Positions 37,319 through 46,392 of a stretch of DNA of 64,000 nt are shown here, piece after piece. The stretch covers positions 1 to 64,000 of the forward strand of contig NZ_CAKXZT010000113.1 in NCBI RefSeq assembly GCF_935825525.1, read 5' to 3'. A program made the translations under genes and the position numbers. The notes beneath the pieces are model-generated. The model had not been told where the DNA came from and did no database searches. It saw nothing but the letters and a program-made list of their open reading frames with translations. Origin of the DNA: Mesorhizobium escarrei. Its GTDB lineage: Bacteria; Pseudomonadota; Alphaproteobacteria; Rhizobiales; Rhizobiaceae. The number at the start of each line of letters is the position of its first letter. The first letter of the stretch is position 1.

Positions 37319-38089
37319 CTAATTTGACTGCCTTGCGACCTCCTGAGCTTTGCCGTAGCTCTCTACGACGGCCGCATAGTTCGGCGACACGTGGCCATAG
37401 AGTTCACCAATTTCTCTGGCTTCCGGACGATTCCAGGTGCGGTGGACTTCCGACAGCACAGCATTGGTTGTTACAGGGACGCCGCCGCCCTGGACGAGGC
37501 GCGCCAGTGTCGTCCGGTTCGCCATTTCGCTCACGTCACCCGACGCATCCATCACGGCGTAGACATTGTAACCAGCCAGTTTCGCATCCAGCGCCGGAAA
37601 CGCCACGCAAACGCTGGTCCAGACCCCCGCCATGATGAGCGTCTTGCGACCCGTCGCGCGCACGGTCTTGACGAAGTCTTCGTTGTCCCAGGCGTTCACT
37701 TCGCCCTTGCGTGCGACATAGACTGCATGGGGCGCGAATTCGTGTATCTCCGGCATCAGCGGTCCGTTGGTGCCGTTCGGCTCGGACGCCGTTGTGATCA
37801 CGGGGATTTTCATAAGCGTGGCGAGCTTCGCAAGCGTCACGGTATTGGACCGAAGTTCAGCGACCGTAATGTCCTTCACGGTTTGGAATAGACCCGCCTG
37901 GTGATCGAGCAGGAGAAATACAGTGTCCGACGGATCAAGGAGCGCTGCCCCACCTCCTGTGGGAAGAACGCTCGATCGAGCGCTGTCTTGAGCTTGAGCC
38001 GGCGGGACGGAAACAGGTGAAAGAACGCCGATTGATAGAATGCCGGCAAGTATCATCTTGTTGAGTGCGGATTTCTGTATTGCGAACAT
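37319..38089 (-). CDS. Exported isochorismatase-fold hydrolase (YcaC-like)
   Basis: A signal peptide (MFAIQKSALNKMILAGILSI, cleavage after AQA, about residue 34) leads a YcaC-type hydrolase. The triad is visible as Asp in FLLLDHQAG, Lys in VARKGEVNAWDN and Cys in GVWTSVCVAFPALDA. 256 aa from ATG 38089. Secretion is unusual for this otherwise cytosolic family. It lies about 50 bp downstream of the predicted transcription start of the promoter module at 38146-38210. Confidence 0.87.
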   Translation of the reverse strand: MFAIQKSALNKMILAGILSIGVLSPVSVPPAQAQDSARSSVLPTGGGAALLDPSDTVFLLLDHQAGLFQTVKDITVAELRSNTVTLAKLATLMKIPVITTASEPNGTNGPLMPEIHEFAPHAVYVARKGEVNAWDNEDFVKTVRATGRKTLIMAGVWTSVCVAFPALDAKLAGYNVYAVMDASGDVSEMANRTTLARLVQGGGVPVTTNAVLSEVHRTWNRPEAREIGELYGHVSPNYAAVVESYGKAQEVARQSN

Positions 38090-38529
38090 GGGGGAACCTC
38101 GTCCTTGGCCCTTCGACAATTGTCGATCGATTGCTATGTCGATGACACTACGGTTGAAGGATGGTTGTGGTCGATCGGATCAAGGAAGAGGGCGGTCGAT
38201 ACCGCGGCATAGGTTTGTCACCTCGAAGGACGCGGCGCACTGGCGTCAGCCGCGGGCCGAGCACAGCCGACCACGCCCTCCGCTGCGTCATCGCCACCGC
38301 TTTCGCCTAGAACATACCGGCGTTCACCGTCTGGACGGTAATCACCCCTCAACGGGCCTCATTCGGCTCTGGGGCTCATGGCGCACCGGTCCGCCCAGCT
38401 TGCAGGAGGGGCTTTCAGGTGATGACCTCTATGATCGTATGGATAGGTCCCCTGCACGTCACAGCCAACCAGGACGCGCTGCGGGGTGGCTGCAACTGTT
38501 TCGCTACCCCGAAGATTGGGAAGAAAGCT
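38090..38529. other. 440-bp non-coding gap with promoter module A
   Basis: Contains the palindrome-based promoter at 38146-38210 reading toward the exported hydrolase. The remainder (38211-38529) shows no gene I can support. Confidence 0.5.
38146..38210 (-). promoter_or_regulatory. Palindrome-activated promoter module, copy A
   Basis: ATGCCGCGGTAT on the minus strand (38199-38210; one change from the perfect ATACCGCGGTAT). Downstream on the minus strand come CCTTGAT, then GATCGACC, then CTTCAACCGTAG, at exactly the spacings seen in copies B and C. The -10 part is the weakest of the three. The predicted start near 38139 leaves a leader of about 50 nt before the hydrolase ATG at 38089. Confidence 0.7.
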
Positions 38530-38835
38530 TCAAAGGCGCGAAAACGACCTGGTCACCGTTGCACATCGGAGGACTCTGTATAGACCGTCCTTAGCCGGTA
38601 CGCGCGTCGGCACGGCTGCTTCGCCGGGTTTGCAAGACCGATGATCACGCACGTATATGTCGTAGAGCATCAATTTATCTACGCGTGCTGAGTGGTATCG
38701 AAGGATGGATCGGTGCTCCGATTGAAGGGCCCTACCGACCGCCTCGCGCGACATTTGCGACACGTTGTGCCTCTCGATTGCTGCTGCATGAGTGGCGAGA
38801 ATGCTCATTGCAACAAGCATGGCTATCCGTCTCAT
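38530..38835 (-). CDS. Small secreted basic protein, function unknown
   Basis: 101 aa from ATG 38835 after a GAAGGAAAAG ribosome site. Residues 1-19 (MRRIAMLVAMSILATHAAA) form a signal peptide. The mature part is rich in Arg, His and Ser and includes YDIYVRDHRSC. No family is recognised. It follows promoter copy B with a leader of about 235 nt, in which a 57-codon frame (38879-39052) also opens; either could be the real product. Confidence 0.5.
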   Translation of the reverse strand: MRRIAMLVAMSILATHAAAIERHNVSQMSREAVGRALQSEHRSILRYHSARVDKLMLYDIYVRDHRSCKPGEAAVPTRVPAKDGLYRVLRCATVTRSFSRL

Positions 38836-39076
38836 GGATGCTTTTCCTTCCAGTCGATCTGGTCGTGCATTGTGTCGCTCAGTTCGATCGGAGCTTGCCA
38901 CTAGCACGTGCTTCGCCGCTGCTGCCGGACGAGCAAGCACCCTGCACGCCACCGGTGGGAACCGTCCATTGCGCAGCGCCATCATTAGTCGTGCCTGACT
39001 GTCTGTCGGTGTGCGACATACCCGGTTCCTCATTTGCTCGATCGACCAGCATGGCGACCAGAGACCTGCGGAGAAC

Positions 39077-39141
39077 GCTATGTTGAGGGCGCGCGTGCAG
39101 TCGACTGCGTCAAGGCCGTGGACGACTGATACCGCGGTATA
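39077..39141 (-). promoter_or_regulatory. Palindrome-activated promoter module, copy B
   Basis: Perfect ATACCGCGGTAT (39130-39141). On the minus strand it is followed by CCTTGAC, then AGTCGACT (-35-like), and CCTCAACATAGCG (-10-like) at the same distances as in copies A and C. The predicted start is near 39070. It reads toward the small secreted protein gene, away from the MBL gene at 39397. Confidence 0.72.
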
Positions 39142-39396
39142 GGATTGATCCCGATCCTACGCGCCGGGTCTACCGCCGGCATGCAAGAGGCACAGCCCGT
39201 TCTTCGCTGCTCAAGCGGCGTCTTCTGACGTTTGCCGCGAGATCACCCATGCTCGCAACGGGTCTGCCATAGACCTTCGTATTGCACGCCCGATGCTTCG
39301 GTTCGATGGCCGCGCAGGCTGCGGCAGCGCAACCTCCTCCCGCAGACGCCAGGTGGCCGATACGGCCGTGGGTAAGGCAGTCAACAGGAGAGAAAC

Positions 39397-40386
39397 ATGA
39401 GCTTAGCTGAGCAGCAGAAGACAAACGTGAGCTTGCACAACACCTCACAGCCATCGGTCAAATACTGCGCCGACAAGGTGAACGCGAGGCACATTCACGG
39501 TAGACCGGAGCACGAATTGGTTCCGTCGCGCTATGCGCTGAAGGTCGGCGCGATCGACGTGACGGTGATCAGCGACGGGGTGCTATCGCTGCCAGGCGCG
39601 ATGTTGGGCCATAACGTCGACAAGACCGTCCGGGAGGCCTGGCTGGAGGACATGTTCCTGCCACCGGATGTGCTCGAGTGGGCGCTGAACGTGGTGCTGG
39701 TGCGTAGCGGTGACCAGACCATCCTCGTCGACGCTGGGATCGGGGCCGAGTTCCCGGACTTGAAGCGGGCCGGGCAGTTGGTCCGGCGACTGGACGACGC
39801 CGGCATCGATCTCTCATCCGTGACCGACGTGGTGCTGACCCACCTGCACATGGACCACATGGGCGGGCTGCTCGTCGACGGGGTGAAGGAAGTGCTGCGT
39901 CCGGATCTGCGGATCCACGTGGCGGCCGCCGAGGTCAAGTTCTGGGCGGAGTCGCCTGATTTCTCCCGCGTCTCCATGCCGCCGGGGTTCCCGGACGCGC
40001 TTCGGGCGTCGGCCAAGCGGTTCTTGAAGGAGTACCGCAACCAACTGCGGCCGTTCGAGGACGAGCACGAGGTGGCGCCGGGAGTGCGCGTCCAACGCAC
40101 CGGCGGCCACACCCCCGGGCACAGCGTCGTTCGCCTGGCGTCCGGCGGCCAACGGCTGACGTTCGCCGGCGACGCCGTGTTCCAGGTCGGGTTCGAGCAC
40201 CCCGACTGGTACAACGGCTTCGAGCACGACCCCGAGGAAGCGGCCCGAGTCCGGGTCCGTCTTCTGCGAGAGATGGCGGCGAACCGTGAGTCGCTGCTGG
40301 CCACTCACCTGTCGTTCCCAGCCGTCTGCCATGTGGCGGTCGACGGCGACGTCTTTCGTTGGGTGCCGGGCCCCTGGGAGTACTGA
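39397..40386 (+). CDS. Metallo-beta-lactamase-fold hydrolase
   Basis: 329 aa. The binuclear metal site HLHMDHMGG (149-157) is intact, with further ligands in GGHTPGHS and FAGDAV. The N-terminal 45 residues are not part of the fold and look unstructured. Substrate unknown; lactonase-type enzymes share these motifs, but nothing specific supports quorum quenching. ATG 39397 is preceded by AGGAGAGAAAC. Codon choice (many GTCCGG, GACGGG) is somewhat unlike the neighbours and recalls high-GC actinobacterial genes, a possible sign of transfer. Confidence 0.88.
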   Translation: MSLAEQQKTNVSLHNTSQPSVKYCADKVNARHIHGRPEHELVPSRYALKVGAIDVTVISDGVLSLPGAMLGHNVDKTVREAWLEDMFLPPDVLEWALNVVLVRSGDQTILVDAGIGAEFPDLKRAGQLVRRLDDAGIDLSSVTDVVLTHLHMDHMGGLLVDGVKEVLRPDLRIHVAAAEVKFWAESPDFSRVSMPPGFPDALRASAKRFLKEYRNQLRPFEDEHEVAPGVRVQRTGGHTPGHSVVRLASGGQRLTFAGDAVFQVGFEHPDWYNGFEHDPEEAARVRVRLLREMAANRESLLATHLSFPAVCHVAVDGDVFRWVPGPWEY

Positions 40387-40425
40387 CCGCTGGTCGGTTT
40401 GGGACCGAACGGGAGCCATCGCGCC

Positions 40426-40638
40426 ATGATCATCTGTTCGTGCAATGTGTTGAGCGATCAGGATGTGCGCTCCGCCGTCGAGGCGGAGCGCACACGCTCG
40501 ATCAGCCAGGTCTACGGCTGTCTCGGCTGCAGCGCCCAGTGCGGCCGCTGCGCACGCACCATCCGCCGCCTCATGGACGAGGCGCTCAACAGCGCCCGTG
40601 CGGCATCCTGCAACGGTTGCCCTCCGTCATCGCAATAA
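40426..40638 (+). CDS. BFD-type [2Fe-2S] ferredoxin with extra cysteines
   Basis: 70 aa. Cys4, Cys6, Cys39 and Cys42 (MIICSCNV ... CGRC) match the C-x-C ... C-x-x-C cluster of bacterioferritin-associated ferredoxin (Bfd). Extra cysteines occur at 32, 35, 62 and 65, the last pair as a C-terminal SCNGC, which ordinary Bfd lacks. It lies 12 bp before the FMN enzyme in the same direction. No bacterioferritin gene is present in the window, so a role as electron partner of the next enzyme is possible. Confidence 0.85.
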   Translation: MIICSCNVLSDQDVRSAVEAERTRSISQVYGCLGCSAQCGRCARTIRRLMDEALNSARAASCNGCPPSSQ

Positions 40639-40650
40639 AGGAGAACAACG

Positions 40651-41997
40651 ATGGAACCTGAACACATGGCAGGAACTCATGACCCAGGTCCATCGCAACT
40701 GGATGGACTTTTCGAGCCCAAAATGATCGTGCGGCGCAGGTTGCTGAAGTTCCTCGCAGCGAGCCCTCTCGTCGCGACGCCCACGGTCGCCTCCGCCATC
40801 GCCAGCTTGCTTGCCTCCGCGCCGGGCCAGGCGCTCGCGCAGAACTACGACGTGCTGCGCGGTTCTCGAAGAGCGCTTGGCCCGGACGGCATCATCACAG
40901 CGCCCGGCGACGCGCTGAACGTGTTCGAGTTCGAGCCGGCGGCGAAGAAGGCCGTCCTCAGCCAGGACGCGCCGGCGCACTGGGGGTATCTGGAGAGCGG
41001 CGTCGACGGCGACGTAACGCGCGATGCCAACCACACCGCCTACCAGCGTTACAGCCTTCGCGTTAAGCGCCTCATCGACGCGCGCAAGGTCGACGCCAGT
41101 ATCAAGATCTTCGGTGAGACCTGGGGCAGCCCCATCTTCATTTGCCCGGTCAGCAGCCTTGGCGCCTACGACCCCGAGGCGGGGGTCGCTGTGGCGCGTG
41201 CGGCCGGCAAGCGCAAGCACCAGATGATCCTCTCCACCGTCGACAACGCGAGCATCGCCGACGCGAATAAGGCGCACGGCTCGCCGGCTTGGTTCCAGCT
41301 TTATCCGACCGACGACTGGGTCGTCACGCAGGCGCTGGTGAACCGCGCCGAGGCGTCGGGCACTCCGGTGATCGTCCTCACGGTGGACCGGCAAGGCGGC
41401 CGCAACACCGAGGACCTGTTCCGCGCACGACGTCTGGACGAGCGCGACTGCACGGCCTGCCACACTCCGGGCTTCACCAACGATGTCAGCCGCAAGGCCA
41501 ACTTCTTCGATATCGATGTCTCGAAAGTCACCAACCTCTACGGCACCGGCATGACGTGGGAATTCGTCGATCGCCTGCGCGGGATCGTCAAGGGCAAGCT
41601 CCTACTGAAAGGTATCATGACAGGCGACGACGCCAGCCGGGCGCTGAGTCACGGCGTGGACGGCATCCTCGTTTCCAACCACGGCGGCCGTGCCGAAGAG
41701 AGCGGACAGGCGACGATCGGTGTTTTGGCTGAGGTCGTGGGGGCGGTGGACGGCCGCATCCCAGTGCTCGTCGACGGGGGCGTACGCCGCGGCACCGATG
41801 TGTTGAAAGCGCTCGCTCTGGGTGCAACTGCCGTCGGCATTGGCCGGCCCTATGTGTGGGGCCTGGCCTCATTCGGAGAAGCCGGCGTGGACCGCGTGTT
41901 GGAGATACTAGACGCGGAGTTCGTCACGATCATGCGGCAGGCGGGAGCGCTGAATATCAAGGAGATCACGCGGGGCAACGTGACCAGCGCCCTTTAG
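40651..41997 (+). CDS. Exported FMN-dependent alpha-hydroxy-acid dehydrogenase (lactate dehydrogenase type)
   Basis: 448 aa. A twin-arginine-like segment (VRRRLLKFLAASP, about residue 27) leads to an AQ cleavage site near 65. The TIM-barrel carries the active-site His in SNHGGR and the FMN phosphate site DGGVRRGTDVLKALALGATA. There is also a CTAC pair in the DERDCTACHTP insertion, unusual in this family and possibly for a disulfide or metal. ATG 40651 or the internal ATG 40723 (MIVRRRLL) may be the start. Sits directly after the ferredoxin; exported lactate or hydroxy-acid oxidation feeding a membrane chain is plausible. Confidence 0.87.
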   Translation: MEPEHMAGTHDPGPSQLDGLFEPKMIVRRRLLKFLAASPLVATPTVASAIASLLASAPGQALAQNYDVLRGSRRALGPDGIITAPGDALNVFEFEPAAKKAVLSQDAPAHWGYLESGVDGDVTRDANHTAYQRYSLRVKRLIDARKVDASIKIFGETWGSPIFICPVSSLGAYDPEAGVAVARAAGKRKHQMILSTVDNASIADANKAHGSPAWFQLYPTDDWVVTQALVNRAEASGTPVIVLTVDRQGGRNTEDLFRARRLDERDCTACHTPGFTNDVSRKANFFDIDVSKVTNLYGTGMTWEFVDRLRGIVKGKLLLKGIMTGDDASRALSHGVDGILVSNHGGRAEESGQATIGVLAEVVGAVDGRIPVLVDGGVRRGTDVLKALALGATAVGIGRPYVWGLASFGEAGVDRVLEILDAEFVTIMRQAGALNIKEITRGNVTSAL

Positions 41998-42118
41998 CCG
42001 TGATCGGCTGCACGCCGATGGCATGCCCGCCCAGTGAGCGGCACGCCTCTAGTGTTCTGTTCAAGCCGTGTTGACTTTGCCTCGTGGCCACAGGAACGTC
42101 CGAGCGGTTCAAAGCGCA

Positions 42119-42510
42119 ATGGCTGTGTCTTATCCCATTCCGGGTAACGAATACGAGCGGAACGAAGCTGTTCGCTCATACCGGATCATGGATTCGCCGC
42201 CGGAGATCCTCTTTGATGAAATCGGAGAGATAGCCGGCCAGATCTGCGACTGCCCGATTGCAACAACTGTCAACAACTGGTTGGATTGCTCGAACATCGG
42301 CGGCGGGTAATCGAACTCGACGAGGCGATGCACAAACTAGACGCAGCTCATACAGCGCTCGCTGCGGAGAAGGCCAAGACGGAGAAGCTGCTTACCAGAA
42401 TATTGCCTGAAACCATTGCCAACGAGCTCAAGCAGAATGGGAGGGTCGAACCGCGATTCCACGCTTCGGCGAGCGTGATCATTGCCGATGTCAAGGGCTG
42501 GCGGCCTCCA
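42119..42510 (+). pseudogene. Remnant of a GAF-domain adenylate/guanylate cyclase
   Basis: From ATG 42119, EYERNEAVRSYRIMDSPPEI is the typical start of a GAF-linked sensor. It stops at 42310 after most of the GAF core is missing. A second frame (from about 42286) gives the coiled coil after the GAF and then EKLLTRILPETIANELKQNG ... IIADVKGW, the entrance to a class III cyclase catalytic domain. Beyond the Asp of ADVKG the homology ends. An internal deletion plus truncation leaves two pieces; the 3' end runs into the coding region of the histidine kinase. Confidence 0.75.
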
Positions 42511-42604
42511 GGTCGATCGTTTAGTCTCATGGCGGAAGTTCGTCGGTTGTTGCTGGTACCGCGCACGGGGCCGCGTTTCGGGTCGCTGTGCCACGAAGGT
42601 CGCC

Positions 42605-44224
42605 ATGACAGTGACTCAATCCCAAATAGGGCTGATCTCAAGCGCGCCGCCGAGCCGAGTGGAGAAGCGCGCGGCATTCGTCACAGCTATGGTGCTTCTG
42701 GTCGTGTTTTTTTCGGCGCTGCCGTTCGCCCATGTTCGCCTCGAACGGCTTGATGTCTTCCTTCCGATTTTCGCGACCATCCTGTTTCTTACCGACTTGA
42801 TCTCCGCCACACTCCTGTATGCTCACTTCGCGATTTTGCGTTCTTGGTCTCTTCGATTGCTCGCGGGCGGCTATCTGTTCTGCGCGTTGACCATCATTCC
42901 ATATGCTCTCACCTTCCCCGGAGCATTTGCACCAAACGGCTTGTTGCACGCCGGTCTGCAAACCTCGCCGTGGCTATTTACCATTTGGCAAATGGCCTTG
43001 CCGACGACCATCATCGTGTACTCGACCGCGCGGAATCTCGCGCCGCAGCGAATGGTCCGTAGCTCCGTTGCGACCGTCGTAGCCGTTGACGCTTGCATCG
43101 TGGCTGCCCTGGTGTGCGCCGTGACCTGGTTTCTCACGGCGCACGAGGACATGGTGCCACCCTTGATCGTCACCGTAACCGACACGGCTGCATTTGTGAA
43201 ATTCGTCTCCGCCTTCATGCTGATGGTAAGTATAGCTGCATTGGTGTCGATTTGGCTTTCACAACGCTCGGTGCTTGACATGTGGCTGCTAATTGTCGCG
43301 CTGGCCTGGCTCTTGTCGTCGATCCTCTTGAATCTCGTCGACGTTCGCTTTGACGTCGCCTGGTATGCAAACCGCATTTTAGCGGTTGCGTCAGACAGCT
43401 TGGTCTTGCTCGTGTTGCTCGCCGAGTCGACAATGCTCTACGCAAGATTGGCCATGTCGGTGCTGGCGCGCCAAAGAGAGCGCGAAGGCCAACTGATCTC
43501 AATCAATGCGGTGTCCGCGGCAATGGCGCATGAGATCAGGCAGCCGTTGACTGCCATTGCGGCGAATGCCGGAGCCGGTTTGAACTGGATCAGAAGGACT
43601 CCGCCTAATCTCGAGAGGGCCCAACGAGCATATGAGCATATTATTTCGGATACCGGCAGGGTCGGCGAAGTCATTCAATCGGTGAGAGAAATGTTCGCCG
43701 GCCGCGAGCGACAAAGAACGCTGGTCGATGCCAACGACATCATCAGGGAGACGATCGCACTAACTAGGGGAGAACTGGAGGATGGAAACGTTGTGGTCGA
43801 GTTGGACTTGAGCGAGCCAATTCCGACGGTGCCAGGTCATCGAGGTCAGATTCGGCAAGTTTTGTTGAACCTTGTCAGCAATGCGATCGAGGCCATGCGA
43901 CACGTGAGCGGTCGACGGCGAGTCCTTCGGATCAGGTCGGAACCGGATGAGCACAATGGCGTAGCGCTATCCGTGGAGGACAATGGGATCGGGGTAGCTC
44001 CGGAAAACACGGGGCAGATATTCGACGTGTTCTTCACAACCAGGTCTGATGGAATGGGCATTGGCTTGGCAGTCTGTCGATCGATTGTGGAAGCGCACGG
44101 CGGTGCATTGTACATTGCGCGGACTGGCTCTCACGGATCTGTTTTCCGGGTCGCGCTGCCGGGATCGATTGACCCGGATGCTGAGGCATCTCCAGCGCCA
44201 ATTCGAACGCAGGATATGCGATGA
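42605..44224 (+). CDS. MASE4-type sensor histidine kinase
   Basis: 539 aa. Residues about 20-265 hold seven to eight membrane segments resembling the MASE4 sensor domain (LPFAHVRLERLDVFLPIFAT). They are followed by a HisKA dimerisation helix with AMAHEIRQPLTAI (phospho-His) and a HATPase domain with NLVSNAIEAM, VEDNGIGV and GMGIGLAVCRSIV. ATG 42605 is used because the upstream frame is the cyclase remnant. No response regulator is adjacent; the nearest are at 56400-58127, so it is an orphan kinase of the group that commonly phosphorylates FixJ-type regulators. Confidence 0.9.
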   Translation: MTVTQSQIGLISSAPPSRVEKRAAFVTAMVLLVVFFSALPFAHVRLERLDVFLPIFATILFLTDLISATLLYAHFAILRSWSLRLLAGGYLFCALTIIPYALTFPGAFAPNGLLHAGLQTSPWLFTIWQMALPTTIIVYSTARNLAPQRMVRSSVATVVAVDACIVAALVCAVTWFLTAHEDMVPPLIVTVTDTAAFVKFVSAFMLMVSIAALVSIWLSQRSVLDMWLLIVALAWLLSSILLNLVDVRFDVAWYANRILAVASDSLVLLVLLAESTMLYARLAMSVLARQREREGQLISINAVSAAMAHEIRQPLTAIAANAGAGLNWIRRTPPNLERAQRAYEHIISDTGRVGEVIQSVREMFAGRERQRTLVDANDIIRETIALTRGELEDGNVVVELDLSEPIPTVPGHRGQIRQVLLNLVSNAIEAMRHVSGRRRVLRIRSEPDEHNGVALSVEDNGIGVAPENTGQIFDVFFTTRSDGMGIGLAVCRSIVEAHGGALYIARTGSHGSVFRVALPGSIDPDAEASPAPIRTQDMR

Positions 44225-45077
44225 GAGATAAGACAACATCCGGCCACCTTGGGGTCCGCTCCTGTGGCGCGTTCCGGAAGTGGCTCCGATCCAGACCGGC
44301 TTCCGGAGTTCAACCGAACCGGACTCTGGTTAGTCACCGCGCAACATGTTTATGAGTTCACGGTCTAGCTAGATCGTCCGAACGCGTTTGAACAACTGGT
44401 CGATCACTCCTCGTATGACAACGCCCGTATCTTCGCCGCTCAGGCTTAGGCTCCCACCGCAAGCAGGCCTAACATCTCGCGCCCCCGCCGCACCGGCTTG
44501 GGCTCCGGCAGCGGCGCGCAAGTTCGCGGAAGCCAGTTCGGGCCGATCCCGTTGACGTTTCCGCGATAGTCCGTCTCACCTTTGACCAATCAAGCAAGGA
44601 AAGCTCATGGCCTCAATTTCTTTCCGGCTGAAAATTGACGAAGTGGGTGAACTCCAAGTCGCTGCTCGGCCGTCCGGCGCAGCCTTTTATTCAGGAACCC
44701 ATAGACCAACGTATCGGACGCACGCGTCCTCGGCACGATGGTCCGCACCCTGGAAAGGATGGCATGGTTGGGTTTCTTCGTAACCCGACCAAGGAGCATC
44801 AGAAATGAGGCTGGGACTCACTCTTTCAAGGATGCAGCAGCTCCTTCAGAGGCTCTGGGCTCTCGATAGTGCAGCGCAGCCAAGGCGCAGCAGCGGCGTC
44901 GACGAATTCGCTCGCGCGGCGGTTCGGCCGATCTACTCACGCAACGGGATCAGAGTGTCCGTCGCGTCGAGGAAGGTTCGCGACCCCGAGTGAACACGCT
45001 CATCCGTGGTGAAGGCGGCTGTCCAAGGGGCGCAAGCCGATGTCGATGCCGACAATTCGAGAACCAGAAGCAACGCG
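44225..45077. other. 853-bp gap with no firmly supported gene
   Basis: Two short frames have ribosome sites: 44607-44783 (+, starting MASISFRLKIDEVGELQ after GCAAGGAAAG) and 44805-44993 (listed separately). Neither is like a known protein. No palindrome comparable to the promoter modules is seen. It may be a scar of deleted genes, as nearby remnants suggest. Confidence 0.4.
44805..44993 (+). CDS. Possible small protein, function unknown
   Basis: 62 codons after a good ribosome site (AAGGAG, 8 nt spacing), starting MRLGLTLSRMQQLLQRLWAL, an amphipathic helix. The rest is basic and low in hydrophobic residues. No homology recognised; listed because of the ribosome site alone. Confidence 0.3.
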   Translation: MRLGLTLSRMQQLLQRLWALDSAAQPRRSSGVDEFARAAVRPIYSRNGIRVSVASRKVRDPE

Positions 45078-46331
45078 ATGAGCGGTGGACATTCAACCTA
45101 TGTTCCCAGGACAAGGATCGGACGCTGGTTTGACGCCCGCCTGCCGGTGCCGCGCCTGGTGCATGATCAGTTCATCGTCTATCCGGTCCCGCGCAACCTG
45201 AACTACGCCTATTCGTTCGGCGGCATACTCTCGATGATGCTGGCGGCGCAGATCGTGACCGGCGTCGTGCTGGCCATGCACTATGCGGCTGACACGACGC
45301 TGGCCTTCGACTCCGTCGATAAGATCACGCGCGACGTGAATTCCGGCTGGCTGTTGCGTTATCTGCATTCGAACGGCGCGTCGTTCTTCTTCATCGCGGT
45401 ATACGTCCATGTCTCCCGCGGCCTCTATTACGGCTCGTATAAGGCGCCGCGCGAACTGCTGTGGGTTCTCGGCTGCACCAACCTTCTGTTGATGATGGCG
45501 ACGGCTTTCATGGGCTATGTGCTGCCCTGGGGACAGATGTCGTTCTGGGGCGCGACCGTCATCACCGGCTTCTTCAGCGCCATCCCGCTGGTCGGCGATT
45601 GGGTACAGCAACTGCTGCTCGGCGGCTTCGCGGTCGATAATCCGACGCTCAACCGCTTCTTCGCGCTGCATTATCTGCTGCCATTCATGCTGGCGGGCGT
45701 CGTCATACTGCACATCTGGGCGCTTCACATCGTCGGCCAGAACAATCCGGCAGGCATCGATGTGAAGTCGGAAACCGACGTCGTCGACTTCACGCCCCAT
45801 GCTACGATGAAGGACGGGCTCGGGGCCGTGGTGTTCCTGCTCGCCTTTGCGTATTTCGTCTTCTACATGCCGAACTATCTCGGGCATCCCGACAACTACA
45901 CCGCCGCCGACCCGCTGAAGACGCCGGCGCATATCGTGCCCGAATGGTACTTCCTGCCCTTCTACGCGATCCTGCGCGCTGTCACCTTCAACATCGGGCC
46001 GATCGACTCGAAGCTCGGCGGCGTGCTCGCCATGTTCGGCGCGATCGCCGTGCTGTTCTTCGTGCCCTGGCTCGACACTTCAAAAGTGCGCTCGGCGGTC
46101 TACCGGCCCTGGTACAGGCGGTTCTTCTGGCTGTTTGTCGCCAATGCACTCTTCCTCGGGTGGCTGGGATCCAAGCCGGCGGAAGGTTGGTACATCCCCG
46201 CCATGCAGGTGTCGACCCTCTACTATTTCGCGTTTTTTCTGGTCGTCATGCCGCTGCTGGGCGTGATCGAGACGCCGCGCCGGCTGCCGAACTCGATATC
46301 CGAAGCGATCCTGGAGAAAGGCAAGGAATAA
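45078..46331 (+). CDS. Cytochrome b of a bc1-type complex, orphan
   Basis: 417 aa with the eight- to nine-helix cytochrome b fold. The haem-ligand histidines are present in helix B ([11 protein letters not shown] and the following [17 protein letters not shown]) and helix D ([20 protein letters not shown]), and the Qo-site [12 protein letters not shown] is intact. ATG 45078 gives the usual N terminus. In a bc1 operon, the Rieske protein and cytochrome c1 should flank it, but neither is within the window. The gene is intact and well conserved, so it may work with components encoded elsewhere or with a different partner. It lies 61 bp before the mechanosensitive channel gene. Confidence 0.9.
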   Translation: MSGGHSTYVPRTRIGRWFDARLPVPRLVHDQFIVYPVPRNLNYAYSFGGILSMMLAAQIVTGVVLAMHYAADTTLAFDSVDKITRDVNSGWLLRYLHSNGASFFFIAVYVHVSRGLYYGSYKAPRELLWVLGCTNLLLMMATAFMGYVLPWGQMSFWGATVITGFFSAIPLVGDWVQQLLLGGFAVDNPTLNRFFALHYLLPFMLAGVVILHIWALHIVGQNNPAGIDVKSETDVVDFTPHATMKDGLGAVVFLLAFAYFVFYMPNYLGHPDNYTAADPLKTPAHIVPEWYFLPFYAILRAVTFNIGPIDSKLGGVLAMFGAIAVLFFVPWLDTSKVRSAVYRPWYRRFFWLFVANALFLGWLGSKPAEGWYIPAMQVSTLYYFAFFLVVMPLLGVIETPRRLPNSISEAILEKGKE

Positions 46332-46392
46332 CACCGAAGGATCGCTTGCCCCGATGCCCTGCTCTCGCTCAGAGGCGAGGATTGTGAGGATT

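Noticed and set aside
39397..40386. Calling the MBL-fold protein an AHL lactonase
   Set aside because: The HxHxDH site is shared by many MBL hydrolases, and nothing specific to lactonases is seen.
44605..44799. A 64-codon minus-strand frame in the long gap
   Set aside because: Basic composition, no homology, no ribosome site.
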